Assembly (NCBI RefSeq): GCF_002088975.1
Contig: NZ_NCST01000106.1
Span: 1-64,000, forward strand
Source of the DNA: Henriciella aquimarina
GTDB lineage: Bacteria > Pseudomonadota > Alphaproteobacteria > Caulobacterales > Hyphomonadaceae
Reading direction: 5' to 3'
Length of the DNA stretch: 64,000 nt
Positions 32,140 through 40,890 of this stretch are shown here, one piece after another; position 1 is the stretch's first letter; each line of letters starts with the position of its first letter. A model generated the notes under the pieces. The model saw nothing but the letters and a program-made list of their open reading frames with translations. It was not told the DNA's origin and made no database searches. A program made the position numbers and the translations under genes.

Positions 32140-32925
32140 ATGACGTTTTCAACCGATCAGTTCCGCCTTGACGACAAGGTGGCCATCATTACGGGCGCAG
32201 GCGGGCGCGGCAATTCCATTGGCCGGGCCTATGCCATGGGGCTTGCAGCGGCAGGTGCCTCCGTTGTCGCCGCCGATATCAACAAGGACGGCGCACAATC
32301 TGTCGCAGACGAGATAACTGCGGCAGGCGGCCAAGCCGTGGCGTCACATGTCGACATCACGGATCGCACCTCCGTTGAAGCCATGGCCAGGACGGCAGAA
32401 GACGCATTTGGCGGGGTGGATATCCTCGTCAACAACGCTGCGCTGATGGTCGAGATTGTTCAGACGCCGGCCATGCAGATCGATCTCGATGCCTGGAACC
32501 GGGCGCTTGCGGTCAACCTCACAGGCGCGCTGAACTGTTCGCAGGCCGTCGCGCCCCTCATGGCAGAGCGTGGGGGTGGCAAAATCGTCAACCAGGTCTC
32601 CGGCGGCGCCTTCCCTGCCTCAACCGTTTACGGCATCACCAAGATCGCCCTTGTCGGCCTGACGACCACTCTTGCACGCGAACTCGGGCCTCAGAAGATC
32701 AACGTCAATGCTATCGCACCCGGGAATACATCGTCGGACGCCGGTAAATCCATAACCCCGGAAGACTCCCCTTTCGTGAAAATGCTTGAAGCCTCCATCG
32801 CGATGCGCATGCGCGGTGAACCGGATGAGCTTGTCGGCGCCCTGCTCCTGCTCTGTTCGCAGGCTGGCAGCTGGCTTACCGGCCAGGTCATTCATGTTGA
32901 TGGCGGCTGGATCATCCGCCCCTGA
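32140..32925 (+). CDS. SDR-family alcohol dehydrogenase
   Basis: This 261-aa short-chain dehydrogenase has the cofactor motif ITGAGGRGNSIGRA (an extended glycine-rich loop), NNAALM, the catalytic Ser154, Tyr164 and Lys168 (VYGITKIALVG) and the C-terminal TGQVIHVDGGWIIRP. It starts after AGGGAGACATACAG and is third in the P450 operon. A likely role is oxidation of the alcohol produced by the P450 or of a ring hydroxyl. Confidence 0.92.
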   Translation: MTFSTDQFRLDDKVAIITGAGGRGNSIGRAYAMGLAAAGASVVAADINKDGAQSVADEITAAGGQAVASHVDITDRTSVEAMARTAEDAFGGVDILVNNAALMVEIVQTPAMQIDLDAWNRALAVNLTGALNCSQAVAPLMAERGGGKIVNQVSGGAFPASTVYGITKIALVGLTTTLARELGPQKINVNAIAPGNTSSDAGKSITPEDSPFVKMLEASIAMRMRGEPDELVGALLLLCSQAGSWLTGQVIHVDGGWIIRP

Positions 32926-32954
32926 TCGAATGTGCCTCCGGAGAGAAGGTCACC

Positions 32955-33158
32955 ATGCAACTCCGCGAGCTGCCACAAACCTATATCGACCTCGTCATCG
33001 GCGGGGTTTCACTGGGTCCAGGCAGACTGTTCAGCGATGCCATCATCTATTGTGCGCTGACGGCGACACCCTCCGTGGTCGGCACGAAGGTCGCCATTGA
33101 AAGGATAGATCCTTCCCGCCAATCCAGACGACACCGGACCTGCCCATTAACCTCATGA
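32955..33158 (+). CDS. Short hypothetical ORF, possibly a gene remnant
   Basis: A 67-aa frame follows the SDR gene by 29 bp and has a good ribosome binding site (GGAGAGAAGGTCACC). I do not recognise the product. The first 50 residues look protein-like (YIDLVIGGVSLGPG, DAIIYCALTA). The last part is basic and looks out of frame; a one-base shift near 33104 would give KDRSFPPIQTTPDLP and a stop at 33173. It may be a frameshifted or truncated relic. Confidence 0.3.
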   Translation: MQLRELPQTYIDLVIGGVSLGPGRLFSDAIIYCALTATPSVVGTKVAIERIDPSRQSRRHRTCPLTS

Positions 33159-33247
33159 GCAAGGCGCAGACGGGCTGATCGAGAGCTTCACGGTTTCCAC
33201 GCGGTCCTTGAAACAGACAGCGTAGTAGGTTTGCGCGTTTATGCGCT

Positions 33248-33766
33248 TCAGGCGCGACGGCGCTTGTCCGACCTGTCAATGCCGAGGCATGCCCCGCAGA
33301 CATAAGCAGCATAATCGCTGGCCAGATATGAGGCCAGCTCACCAAGCGCCCGGAGTTTCTCTCGCGGTCCCGTTGCGACATAGGTCGAAGTAATTGCATT
33401 CGCCCGAAGTTTCGGCCCGCACAGGCTTGCCAGAGATGTCTCGGCACCCGCGCCAACCGGCTCAAGCAGCAGGATATTCCCTTTGAGGTTCGTTTTATCG
33501 AGATACTTCGCAAACGCTTCACCATAGGCCTTGGCCGCAACATCATTCCCACCGGACGCATGCACCAGAATGCTCACCGGGTCCCCTGCGGCCTTATCTG
33601 CGATTTCAATGGCAGCCAACGCAGCCTCGGTGTCGTCGGTCACAGGCCCACGTGCAATCGTTGCGCCAGCTGCAGCAAGCTCATGCGCTACAGCTTCGAC
33701 GCCATCCCCCGCGCCAACGACAACGCAGACCGGATCGTCCAGCCAGCTTGGAACCGTCCGGCTCAT
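33248..33766 (-). CDS. Degenerate SDR-like protein (second of a tandem pair)
   Basis: This 172-aa protein starts at ATG 33766 in a 4-bp overlap with the preceding SDR-like gene. It keeps an SDR-like beginning (VCVVVGAGDGVEAVAHEL) and the typical C-terminal ELASYLASDYAAYVCGACLGID, but has no Ser-Tyr-x3-Lys active site and is about 80 residues shorter than a normal SDR. The unbroken frame and coupling argue for a functional, non-catalytic subunit rather than a pseudogene. It is last in the operon with an acyl-CoA dehydrogenase. Confidence 0.7.
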   Translation of the reverse strand: MSRTVPSWLDDPVCVVVGAGDGVEAVAHELAAAGATIARGPVTDDTEAALAAIEIADKAAGDPVSILVHASGGNDVAAKAYGEAFAKYLDKTNLKGNILLLEPVGAGAETSLASLCGPKLRANAITSTYVATGPREKLRALGELASYLASDYAAYVCGACLGIDRSDKRRRA

Positions 33767-34386
33767 GATGCGCCTCCATCCAGTTTGAGGATTTGCCCAT
33801 CTATTTCCCGCGCGAAAGGCGAGCATAGAAAGGCGACTGCCCAGCCAAGTTCGAATGTCCCGCCCGCACGGCCGACGGGGCCATTTTTACCGCTATCGAG
33901 ACTGGCTTCGACAACATTCATCCGGCTACCACCCGGCCAGGCCGCTAAAAAAGCATCTGCTTTGCCGGCTCCCGTTACAGCAACAGCAGACCGGGCTTTA
34001 CCCTTTGCAGGTTTTTCCGCTGCGAAAGCCTCCATGAATGGAGTGGCTATGTCGGTTTCCACATTGACGATGATGCAGTGGTCGATCGTCCCGAGAGTTT
34101 CGGTCACCTCATCGAAGACATTGGTAACATCACTCCTGTATGTCGCTACCAGAGAGGCCTGCCCATGACCTTCGGCGATACCGGAAACCCGCCTCGCCGC
34201 AGCCATGTCTTTCCCGATAGACACAATGGATGCGCCAACTGATGTGAAAGCATCGGCGATTGCCTGAGCAGACTCGCTACCCTCCGAAAGGATCATCACC
34301 GTATCTTCCGAGTAGATCGCATCCGGAAGAAAATTCCGCTCCGGCCCGAATGCCGGCGGGTCAAGTTTGAGGACGTGTTCACTCAT
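33763..34386 (-). CDS. Degenerate SDR-like protein (first of a tandem pair)
   Basis: This 208-aa protein starts at ATG 34386 (GAAGAAGAT ahead), 32 bp after the acyl-CoA dehydrogenase. The C-terminus FELGWAVAFLCSPFAREIDGQ plus LKLDGG is plainly SDR. The N-terminal glycine motif is replaced by ILSEGSESAQAIA and no YxxxK active site is present. Residues 1-30 form an unusual leader (LDPPAFGPERNF). Paired inactive SDR subunits are known in BbsCD of anaerobic toluene degradation, where BbsC is non-catalytic. Here, however, both partners look inactive. Confidence 0.7.
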   Translation of the reverse strand: MSEHVLKLDPPAFGPERNFLPDAIYSEDTVMILSEGSESAQAIADAFTSVGASIVSIGKDMAAARRVSGIAEGHGQASLVATYRSDVTNVFDEVTETLGTIDHCIIVNVETDIATPFMEAFAAEKPAKGKARSAVAVTGAGKADAFLAAWPGGSRMNVVEASLDSGKNGPVGRAGGTFELGWAVAFLCSPFAREIDGQILKLDGGAS

Positions 34387-34418
34387 ATCTTCTTCACCAG
34401 GTCTGGTCTGAATTCCAG

Positions 34419-35582
34419 CTAAAGCCCACGTGCAATCAGCACCTTCATGATCTCGTTTGAGCCGCCATAGATCTTCTGAATCCGCGAATTCCGGAACTGT
34501 TTCGCAATGGGGTACTCGTTCACATAACCATAGCCGCCGTGCAGCTGCAGGCATTCGTCAACGATTTCCCACTCCGTATCGGTCACCCACATCTTCGCGA
34601 TGGCAGAGGTATCGTTGTCCAATGTTCCGGCAATTGCTTTCTCGATGCAGTCATTGATAAAGGTTCGCGCTACCACGGCCTTCGCCTTGCACTCTGCAAG
34701 CTTGAACTGGGTATTCTGGAAGTCGAACACGGGCTGACCGAACGCTTTGCGCTCTCGCGTATAATCCAGCGTCCAGTTGATGGCCTTTTCCATGGCAATG
34801 ACCGAGTTAACCGCGATGATCAGACGTTCGCGGGGCAGTTCCGCCATGAGCTGGAAGAAGCCCTTGCCTTCGTCACCGCCGAGCAGATTGTCAGCCGGCA
34901 CAAATACATCATCAAAGAATAGCTCGGACGTGTCCTGTGCTTCATGGCCAATCTTGTCGAGTTTCTTACCGCGCCTGAAACCTTCGAGGCCTTCGGTTTC
35001 AACGACCAGTAGCGAAACGCCGCGGGCACCTTTGCTGGGATCGGTTTTGCACACGACGACGATGAAATCAGCAATCTGTCCATTCGAGATGAATGTCTTC
35101 GATCCATTCAGCCTGTAACCATTGCCATCACGGATGGCCGTCGTTCGGATTGCCTGCAAGTCAGAGCCGGCCCCCGGTTCACTCATGGCGATGGCACAGA
35201 CGCGCTCGCCGGACACGAGCTTTGGCAGCCAGCGCTCTTTCTGTTCCTGCGTCCCGTGCAACTGGATATAGGGTGTCACAATGACATTGTGCAGCGTGAT
35301 CGCGAAGCCTTCGAGGCCCAGACGCTGACACGTCTCACACAAGACGAGATCATGCCGGAAGTCGCCCCCGGGACCCCCGTACTCTTCTGGAACGCTGACG
35401 CCCAGAAATCCGGCCTCTCCAACCTCTTTCCAGAATTCACGTTCGACCTGCCCGTCTTCGACCCACTTCTCAATGCGTTTTGGCGGGGCTGCCCGGGAGA
35501 AGAACCTTTCCGCCGCGTCGGAAAACATGCGGATTTCCTCATCCTGCATGAATGGGGCTTCCGGTAGTCTGAGATCGCTCAT
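34419..35582 (-). CDS. Acyl-CoA dehydrogenase, LCAD/IVD-like active site
   Basis: This 387-aa ACAD has SEPGAGSDLQAIRT, LNGSKTFISNG, CLQLHGGYGYVNEYP and the end KIYGGSNEIMKVLIARGL. In that end motif Gly replaces the catalytic Glu of medium-chain enzymes. The helix-G Glu is present in LPRERLIIA, as in long-chain and isovaleryl-CoA dehydrogenases, so the enzyme should be active. It is first in the operon with the two degenerate SDR-like genes. An operator copy lies about 60 nt upstream. It is probably a desaturase of branched or long acyl-CoA intermediates. Confidence 0.92.
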   Translation of the reverse strand: MSDLRLPEAPFMQDEEIRMFSDAAERFFSRAAPPKRIEKWVEDGQVEREFWKEVGEAGFLGVSVPEEYGGPGGDFRHDLVLCETCQRLGLEGFAITLHNVIVTPYIQLHGTQEQKERWLPKLVSGERVCAIAMSEPGAGSDLQAIRTTAIRDGNGYRLNGSKTFISNGQIADFIVVVCKTDPSKGARGVSLLVVETEGLEGFRRGKKLDKIGHEAQDTSELFFDDVFVPADNLLGGDEGKGFFQLMAELPRERLIIAVNSVIAMEKAINWTLDYTRERKAFGQPVFDFQNTQFKLAECKAKAVVARTFINDCIEKAIAGTLDNDTSAIAKMWVTDTEWEIVDECLQLHGGYGYVNEYPIAKQFRNSRIQKIYGGSNEIMKVLIARGL

Positions 35583-35642
35583 GCCGAGTTCGCCTTTCTA
35601 GATATCGATACAGTCAGCGCGCCATTGTCGGCCCCACTAGAA

Positions 35643-35657
35643 AGCACACCTAGTTTA
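35643..35657. promoter_or_regulatory. TATAAC-type operator, site 6 (reverse orientation)
   Basis: Read on the minus strand this site is TAAACTAGGTGTGCT, keeping the AACTAGGT core. It lies about 60 nt upstream of the acyl-CoA dehydrogenase start and is the weakest copy of the set. Confidence 0.5.
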
Positions 35658-35696
35658 ATAACTCAATGAGGCAATCGGGGTTTTTGCCAGCCCGTT

Positions 35697-37229
35697 TTAC
35701 CTGCCGGCCCTACGCAGTTCGGTTTTCAGGACCTTTCCATTGTCATTCCGCGGCAACGCTTCGATAACTTCGAGGAATTCAGGGATTTTCTGTGAGGCCA
35801 CTCCATGTGACCGGTAGTGCTCCCGGAGCGTCTCCAGAGATAGATCAATGCCGGGCCCGGCTTCCACGAACAGTTTTATTCGCTCTCCCAGCCGCTCATC
35901 CGGTACGGCCACGGCTGCAGCATCCACGACCCCCCTCATGACACGGGCCACATCTTCCACATCACGGGATGAAATGTTCTCACCGCCCCGGATGATGATA
36001 TCTTTCTTGCGATCGGTTATATGTAGATAACCCTCCTCATCGAGGCGGCCGACGTCTCCGGTGCAATACCACCCTCCCGGAAGAAAAATTTCATCATTCA
36101 ACGTTTTGTCGAGATAGCCGAGAAACAGCTCAGGGCCGCGGGTAACAATTTCCCCAGCTTCACCAGCCACCATATCCTCGCCTGTCTCGCCGACAATCCG
36201 GATCTCGTTACCGGACATCGCACGGCCTTCGGTCTTGAGACGCTTGTCCAGCGGATCGTCATTCGATGCCATCGTCACCGTCGGGTGCTCACTTGAACCG
36301 TAGGCATGGACCACGACAATGCCATGGTCTTCACACTTCTGCACAAGTGAGGCCGGCACCGGCGCTGCCCCCAGGACATAGCTCCGCAGACTCGAAAGAT
36401 CTCGGTTTTCGACGACAGCCGCCTCCAGGAGTCCGGACATATGAAACGGTGTACCCGACGAGCTTGTCACCTGATGGGTCTCGATCAGGCGCGCGGCTTC
36501 CGTGGCGTCCCACTTCTCCATCAGGATGAGCGGAGTTCCACCAGCCAGGAACCGGAGCATCTGGAGCGCCCCAGCGACATGCCCGGGCGGCCAAGGGCAC
36601 AGGATTACCTCATTCTGGATATCCGCGCGTGCAATGCGTTGCGCTTCGATTTCGCCGAGCAAGGTTTCGGCTGAATGCAGAACGCCTTTTGGCGCTGACG
36701 TCGTGCCGGACGTGAACACCATGAAGGCCACATCGTCGGGTTGTGTCACGGCGGGTGGCGCCCCGGCCCCTTCTTCATTTTCCAGCCGTGCCCAGGCCTG
36801 TGGTCCGTCCTCTCCGCCAACGAGGAAATGATGACGCAGCTCAGGCAGCTCCCCACAGCTTTGCAGCAGGTCTCCATAGTCAACACCGCGAAACGATCCC
36901 GGCGTAACAATGAGACGTGAACGGGACTGGCGCAGGATAAATCCCAGCTCACGCGCCTTGTAGATCGTGGAAACCGGCATGAAGGTCACGCCAGCATACG
37001 CCGCGCCTATAAAGGCCGTCAGCCATTCCGGCCACCCCGGCAGCATCGCCGCCACGACATCACCTCGGCCGAGACCACGCTCTATAAAGGCGCGGCCAAC
37101 ATTACACCCCCGGGTATGAATCTCCGCAAGCGACATGACACGCTCTCCAGCTTCGCCCTGAAAACATATCGGGGTATCTGGATAATGCGCCGCGGCTTCC
37201 GCGAATGCCTCGCCGAACGTCTTGGTCAT
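35697..37229 (-). CDS. AMP-forming acyl-CoA synthetase
   Basis: ATG 37229 is preferred because GGAGG lies five bases ahead; an in-frame ATG two codons upstream is too close to it. The 510-aa enzyme carries MVFTSGTTSAPKGVLHS (P-loop), VVHAYGSSEHP, WYCTGDVGRLDEEGYLHITDR and RGGENISSRDVEDV, with the catalytic lysine in LPRNDNGKVLKTEL. All core motifs are intact. It activates a carboxylic acid of unknown structure. It is 68 bp downstream of the GntR regulator on the same strand and may be transcribed with it. Confidence 0.93.
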   Translation of the reverse strand: MTKTFGEAFAEAAAHYPDTPICFQGEAGERVMSLAEIHTRGCNVGRAFIERGLGRGDVVAAMLPGWPEWLTAFIGAAYAGVTFMPVSTIYKARELGFILRQSRSRLIVTPGSFRGVDYGDLLQSCGELPELRHHFLVGGEDGPQAWARLENEEGAGAPPAVTQPDDVAFMVFTSGTTSAPKGVLHSAETLLGEIEAQRIARADIQNEVILCPWPPGHVAGALQMLRFLAGGTPLILMEKWDATEAARLIETHQVTSSSGTPFHMSGLLEAAVVENRDLSSLRSYVLGAAPVPASLVQKCEDHGIVVVHAYGSSEHPTVTMASNDDPLDKRLKTEGRAMSGNEIRIVGETGEDMVAGEAGEIVTRGPELFLGYLDKTLNDEIFLPGGWYCTGDVGRLDEEGYLHITDRKKDIIIRGGENISSRDVEDVARVMRGVVDAAAVAVPDERLGERIKLFVEAGPGIDLSLETLREHYRSHGVASQKIPEFLEVIEALPRNDNGKVLKTELRRAGR

Positions 37230-37303
37230 ATGCACCTCCCCGGTGCCAGCCCTGGCCGTGAAATGCGTGCACTTCTTCTTCGGCCCGACTTTTTTGTCAG
37301 GTA

Positions 37304-38119
37304 TCAGTACGCGTTGATGGCATCGACAATCCGCTCACCTTCACCGGCTCGGGCCCAGGAAGCATGCGCATTCTTGAGGTGCAGGCGCCAATGGGCGACG
37401 GCCGCTTCTTCTTCCTTGTCCCCGATAAGCCTGATGAGCTTACGATAGGACTTTAGGGCACCATCGAGCCGTTTCTTGCGGGCTTCCTTGTCAATCGGAT
37501 CGCGCTGCATGACATCGGCCTTATGATTGGCCATCAAATCCTGAAGCAGTTGGGTAATGAGGGTCAGGGTCTTGTTGCCCGTTAGCTTGACGAGCAGGCC
37601 ATGAAACTCCGCGACGCCGCGCGTGAAGGTATTGATCCGCTCTTCATCGATAAGGGTCACGAGATACTCGCAATGCTCATTGAGCGCTTCGACAACCTTC
37701 TTGTTATTCCGCATTCTGCACAATGTGCGGATCACATAAGGCTCGATAGCCATTTGCGAGGCATAAAGGTCGGCAATTGTTGTGCCCTGCGACTGGAGCA
37801 CATACCCGGCATAACGCGCTGCGACTTCTACGCGTGGCAGATGGACCTGCGCGCCCGAGCGTGAGCCGCGCGTGACACTGATCAGATTTTCCGCTTCCAG
37901 AATCCTGTAGGCTTCGCGCAGTGTCGGACGGGACACGCCCAGCGTTTCCATCAGCTGCCCCTCAGGCGGCAAGGTGTCGCCCTCCGATATCTCGCCGCGA
38001 ACGATCTGTGCCCGAATCTGGTCTGCAACCACTTCGGAAGTCTTGGGTGTACGTATCCGGTTGGCCGGGCGTGTCGGAGATTTCGCGGTGCTTTTCACCG
38101 CAGTCGCTTTTCTTGCCAT
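37304..38119 (-). CDS. GntR/FadR-family regulator (FCD type)
   Basis: This 271-aa regulator starts at ATG 38119 (GAAGGAAG ahead). A basic N-terminal arm of about 25 residues (KATAVKSTAKSPTRP) precedes a FadR-type winged helix with LPPEGQLMETLGVSRPTLRE and ILEAENLISVTRGSRSG. The C-terminal FCD domain is helical. It is divergent from the synthetase at 38265, with an operator copy in the shared region. Because its recognition helix is the most FadR-like in the window, I consider it the stronger candidate for the island-wide regulator. Confidence 0.9.
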   Translation of the reverse strand: MARKATAVKSTAKSPTRPANRIRTPKTSEVVADQIRAQIVRGEISEGDTLPPEGQLMETLGVSRPTLREAYRILEAENLISVTRGSRSGAQVHLPRVEVAARYAGYVLQSQGTTIADLYASQMAIEPYVIRTLCRMRNNKKVVEALNEHCEYLVTLIDEERINTFTRGVAEFHGLLVKLTGNKTLTLITQLLQDLMANHKADVMQRDPIDKEARKKRLDGALKSYRKLIRLIGDKEEEAAVAHWRLHLKNAHASWARAGEGERIVDAINAY

Positions 38120-38188
38120 ATATTTGCTTCCTTCAAACGCGGGCCGCCTCATTGCTGAAGCGGCAACACACGACTATACCACCTATTA

Positions 38189-38203
38189 TATAACTTGGTA
38201 TAA
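38189..38203. promoter_or_regulatory. TATAAC-type operator, site 7
   Basis: TATAACTTGGTATAA lies between the divergent GntR regulator and acyl-CoA synthetase genes, 62-76 nt upstream of the latter. The site suits control of both genes. Confidence 0.65.
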
Positions 38204-38264
38204 CAGGTTGCCGTAATTTAAACTAGCTTCGAGATTTCTCCACAATACCAGGAAAGGTCAACGC

Positions 38265-39818
38265 ATGCCGCACCCTCGAGACCATGCCACTCGCCAGCCA
38301 GCCCAGGCCGCCATCATCATGGCCGAAAGCGGCACTATTTTGACCTATGGCGAGTTGGAAACAAAGGCAAATCAGGGCGCTCACCTCCTTCGCGAACTTG
38401 GCCTCAAAGCAGGCGACACGCTTGCCATCTGGCTGAAGAACTGTCCCGACTATTTCACCATCTACTGGGCGGCCCAGCGGACAGGCCTTTATATCGCCCC
38501 CATATCAACGGCGTTCACAGCCGAGGAAGCTGCCTATATCCTTTCCGACAGCGGAGCACGTGTCCTGGTTACAAGTAATACCGTGCGGCATGCGGAGGAG
38601 CTGCTGCAAACCTCACAGCCTGCGTCGGTTGAGCATGCCTTCACGATTGGTCGCGCTTTCTCAGGCCTCCCTGACTGGAAGGACGCTATTGCCGGTCATC
38701 CAGCAACACCCGTGACAGACGAGACGGCCGGGTTTCACATGGTGTATTCTTCAGGCACGACGGGCAAACCGAAAGGTATCCGCCAGCCCTTGAGCGGCGG
38801 CCCGGCAACCGCCCCTCACCCACTCGCCGAGCGAGCGCGTGACAATTACGGAATCTGCCCCCAAAGCGTCTACCTCTCCCCAGCCCCCCTTTATCACACG
38901 GCGCCTCTGGCCTTCTCCACATCGTGTCACCGCCTGGGTGCGACAGTTGTCATCATGGAGAAGTTCACCCCCGAAGGCGCCCTTGAAGCGATTGAAAACC
39001 ATCACGTCAATATCACGCAGATGGTCCCCACCATGTTTGTCCGCATGTTGCGAATGCCCGATGCCGAACGTCTGACGTTTGACGTCTCCAGCCTCCAGAC
39101 CGTCATCCATGCGGCCGCTCCCTGCCCGGTTGATATCAAGCATCAGATGATCGACTGGCTAGGACCGATCCTGCTGGAATACTATGGTGGCTCCGAAGGC
39201 AATGGATCGACGTCGATCACCTCCGAAGAGTGGTTGCGCAAACCGGGCTCCGTCGGCAAGGCGAACTGGGGGGTGATTCATGTCTGCGGAGAAGATGACG
39301 AGGAGCTGCCAGCTGGTGAGCCGGGCCTCATCTATTTCGAAGGCGGCTGGGACTTCAAATATCTGAACGACGACCAGAAAACACGCGATGCGCGCCATCC
39401 AATACATGCTGGATGGTCAACGCTCGGGGATGTCGGCTATCTGGATGAGGACGGCTATCTCTTCCTGACGGATCGCAAGTCCTTCATGATCATTTCGGGC
39501 GGCGTGAATATCTATCCTCAGGAAATCGAGGACACACTGATTTGTCATCCAGACGTACTCGATGCAGCCGTTATTGGTGTGCCGAACGCAGAAATGGGCG
39601 AAGAGGTCAAAGCCGTCGTACAGCCCGTCAGAAGCGAAAATGCGGATGACGCCTTCGGCGATCAACTCGTCGCCTGGTGTCGCTCGCGCCTGTCACCGGT
39701 AAAGTGTCCGAAGTCTGTCGACTTCGTCAACGCCTTGCCGCGCGGCGATAATGGCAAGCTCTACAAGCGTCAGATCCGCGACCGCTATTGGCCGGCCGAG
39801 CAGAAGGGCGTAAACTAG
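38265..39818 (+). CDS. AMP-forming acyl-CoA synthetase
   Basis: This 517-aa ANL enzyme has AGGAAAGGTCAACGC before the ATG. Motifs are MVYSSGTTGKPKGIRQP, LLEYYGGSEGNG, GWSTLGDVGYLDEDGYLFLTD and the catalytic lysine in LPRGDNGKLYKRQIRDRYW. The STLGD variant and the GGSEGNG motif are typical of the FadD3/caiC-like groups used for large or ring-bearing acids in actinobacterial steroid pathways, but this is a weak hint. It is divergent from the GntR gene and overlaps the convergent flavoprotein gene by 4 bp at its 3' end. Confidence 0.92.
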   Translation: MPHPRDHATRQPAQAAIIMAESGTILTYGELETKANQGAHLLRELGLKAGDTLAIWLKNCPDYFTIYWAAQRTGLYIAPISTAFTAEEAAYILSDSGARVLVTSNTVRHAEELLQTSQPASVEHAFTIGRAFSGLPDWKDAIAGHPATPVTDETAGFHMVYSSGTTGKPKGIRQPLSGGPATAPHPLAERARDNYGICPQSVYLSPAPLYHTAPLAFSTSCHRLGATVVIMEKFTPEGALEAIENHHVNITQMVPTMFVRMLRMPDAERLTFDVSSLQTVIHAAAPCPVDIKHQMIDWLGPILLEYYGGSEGNGSTSITSEEWLRKPGSVGKANWGVIHVCGEDDEELPAGEPGLIYFEGGWDFKYLNDDQKTRDARHPIHAGWSTLGDVGYLDEDGYLFLTDRKSFMIISGGVNIYPQEIEDTLICHPDVLDAAVIGVPNAEMGEEVKAVVQPVRSENADDAFGDQLVAWCRSRLSPVKCPKSVDFVNALPRGDNGKLYKRQIRDRYWPAEQKGVN

Positions 39819-40816
39819 GCTACAGGCGCCCTGCGGGTATCACGCATTCCCGCGAGGCGATTGTCCAGGATCGTCTCTGCATCCCCGATAATCCTGTCAA
39901 ACAGCTCCTGTACGCTCGGCACATCATGGATCAGCCCCTGCACCATGCTGGCCCAGAAAACGCCCTCACTAAGGTCACCCGTCTCCAGCAACTGCTTGCC
40001 TTTGGCACCAGCCACCAGCTCGGCCACATCTCTAAACCTGGCATCAGGATTCTTGAGAATTTCTGCGACCTGATCAGACACTTCGCTCTTTCCGACGCGC
40101 GCCGTATTCCGGAACTGGCGGAAGATGAGATGCGTCCCCCGCTCATCATTATCGACATAGGCCTGCTTCACATCCGGATGGATCTGCGCTTCCTTTGAGG
40201 CGCAAAAACGCGTGCCCATATTGATACCGTCGGCTCCCAATGACAGCGCAGCGACAAGTCCCCGGCCGTCGCCAAAACCACCTGACGCGATCATTGGAAT
40301 CTTCACTTTGTCGGCTGCGCATGGGATCAGCACAAGCCCGGGGATATCGTCCTCACCCGGATGCCCCGCGCACTCGAAACCATCGATCGAAATGGCATCA
40401 ACCCCCTTGCGTTCAGCAGACAGCGAGTGACGCACGGACGTGCATTTATGCAGAATTCGGATGCCATGTGGTTTCATCATATCCCAGAACTCCGCCACTG
40501 CGGACGTTCCTGCCGTTTCGACAATGGTGACACCCCCTTCAATAATCGCCTGTGTATAGGCGGCATAGTCAGGCGACTTCATTGTCGGAAAAACGGTGAG
40601 GTTCACACCAAACGGTTTGTCCGTCATGGATTTGCAGCGCTCGATTTCATCGCGCAGGGCCTCTGGAGAAGGCTGCGTCAGGGCCGTCAGAATACCAAGT
40701 CCACCCGCATTCGAAACCGCAGACGCAAGCTCTGCAACGCCTACACTCTGCATGCCACCCTGAACGATGGGGTGCTCAATATCCAGTAATTCGGTGATAC
40801 GCGTCTTGAAGGCCAT
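39815..40816 (-). CDS. Nitronate monooxygenase/2-nitropropane dioxygenase family flavoprotein
   Basis: This 333-aa FMN-dependent TIM-barrel protein begins HPIVQGGMQSVGVAELASAV and has IDGFECAGHPGE, with the His found in this family, followed by IMASGGFGDGRGL and GTRFCASKEA. Despite the family name, such proteins occur in acyl-CoA pathways as flavin-dependent reductases or oxidases; IpdC in actinobacterial steroid degradation is the best example. A substrate-ring oxidoreduction is therefore more likely here than nitroalkane oxidation. It is divergent from a second member of the family, with one operator between them. Confidence 0.88.
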   Translation of the reverse strand: MAFKTRITELLDIEHPIVQGGMQSVGVAELASAVSNAGGLGILTALTQPSPEALRDEIERCKSMTDKPFGVNLTVFPTMKSPDYAAYTQAIIEGGVTIVETAGTSAVAEFWDMMKPHGIRILHKCTSVRHSLSAERKGVDAISIDGFECAGHPGEDDIPGLVLIPCAADKVKIPMIASGGFGDGRGLVAALSLGADGINMGTRFCASKEAQIHPDVKQAYVDNDERGTHLIFRQFRNTARVGKSEVSDQVAEILKNPDARFRDVAELVAGAKGKQLLETGDLSEGVFWASMVQGLIHDVPSVQELFDRIIGDAETILDNRLAGMRDTRRAPVA

Positions 40817-40846
40817 CTACGGCTCCCCTACTCCTGTCTATACTTA

Positions 40847-40861
40847 TCATACTAGGTTATA
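40847..40861. promoter_or_regulatory. TATAAC-type operator, site 8
   Basis: TCATACTAGGTTATA lies midway between the divergent flavoprotein genes, about 30 nt from each start codon. The right half-site GTTATA is perfect. Confidence 0.65.
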
Positions 40862-40890
40862 TATATTGATCTGGAAAGAGGGTTTTCATC

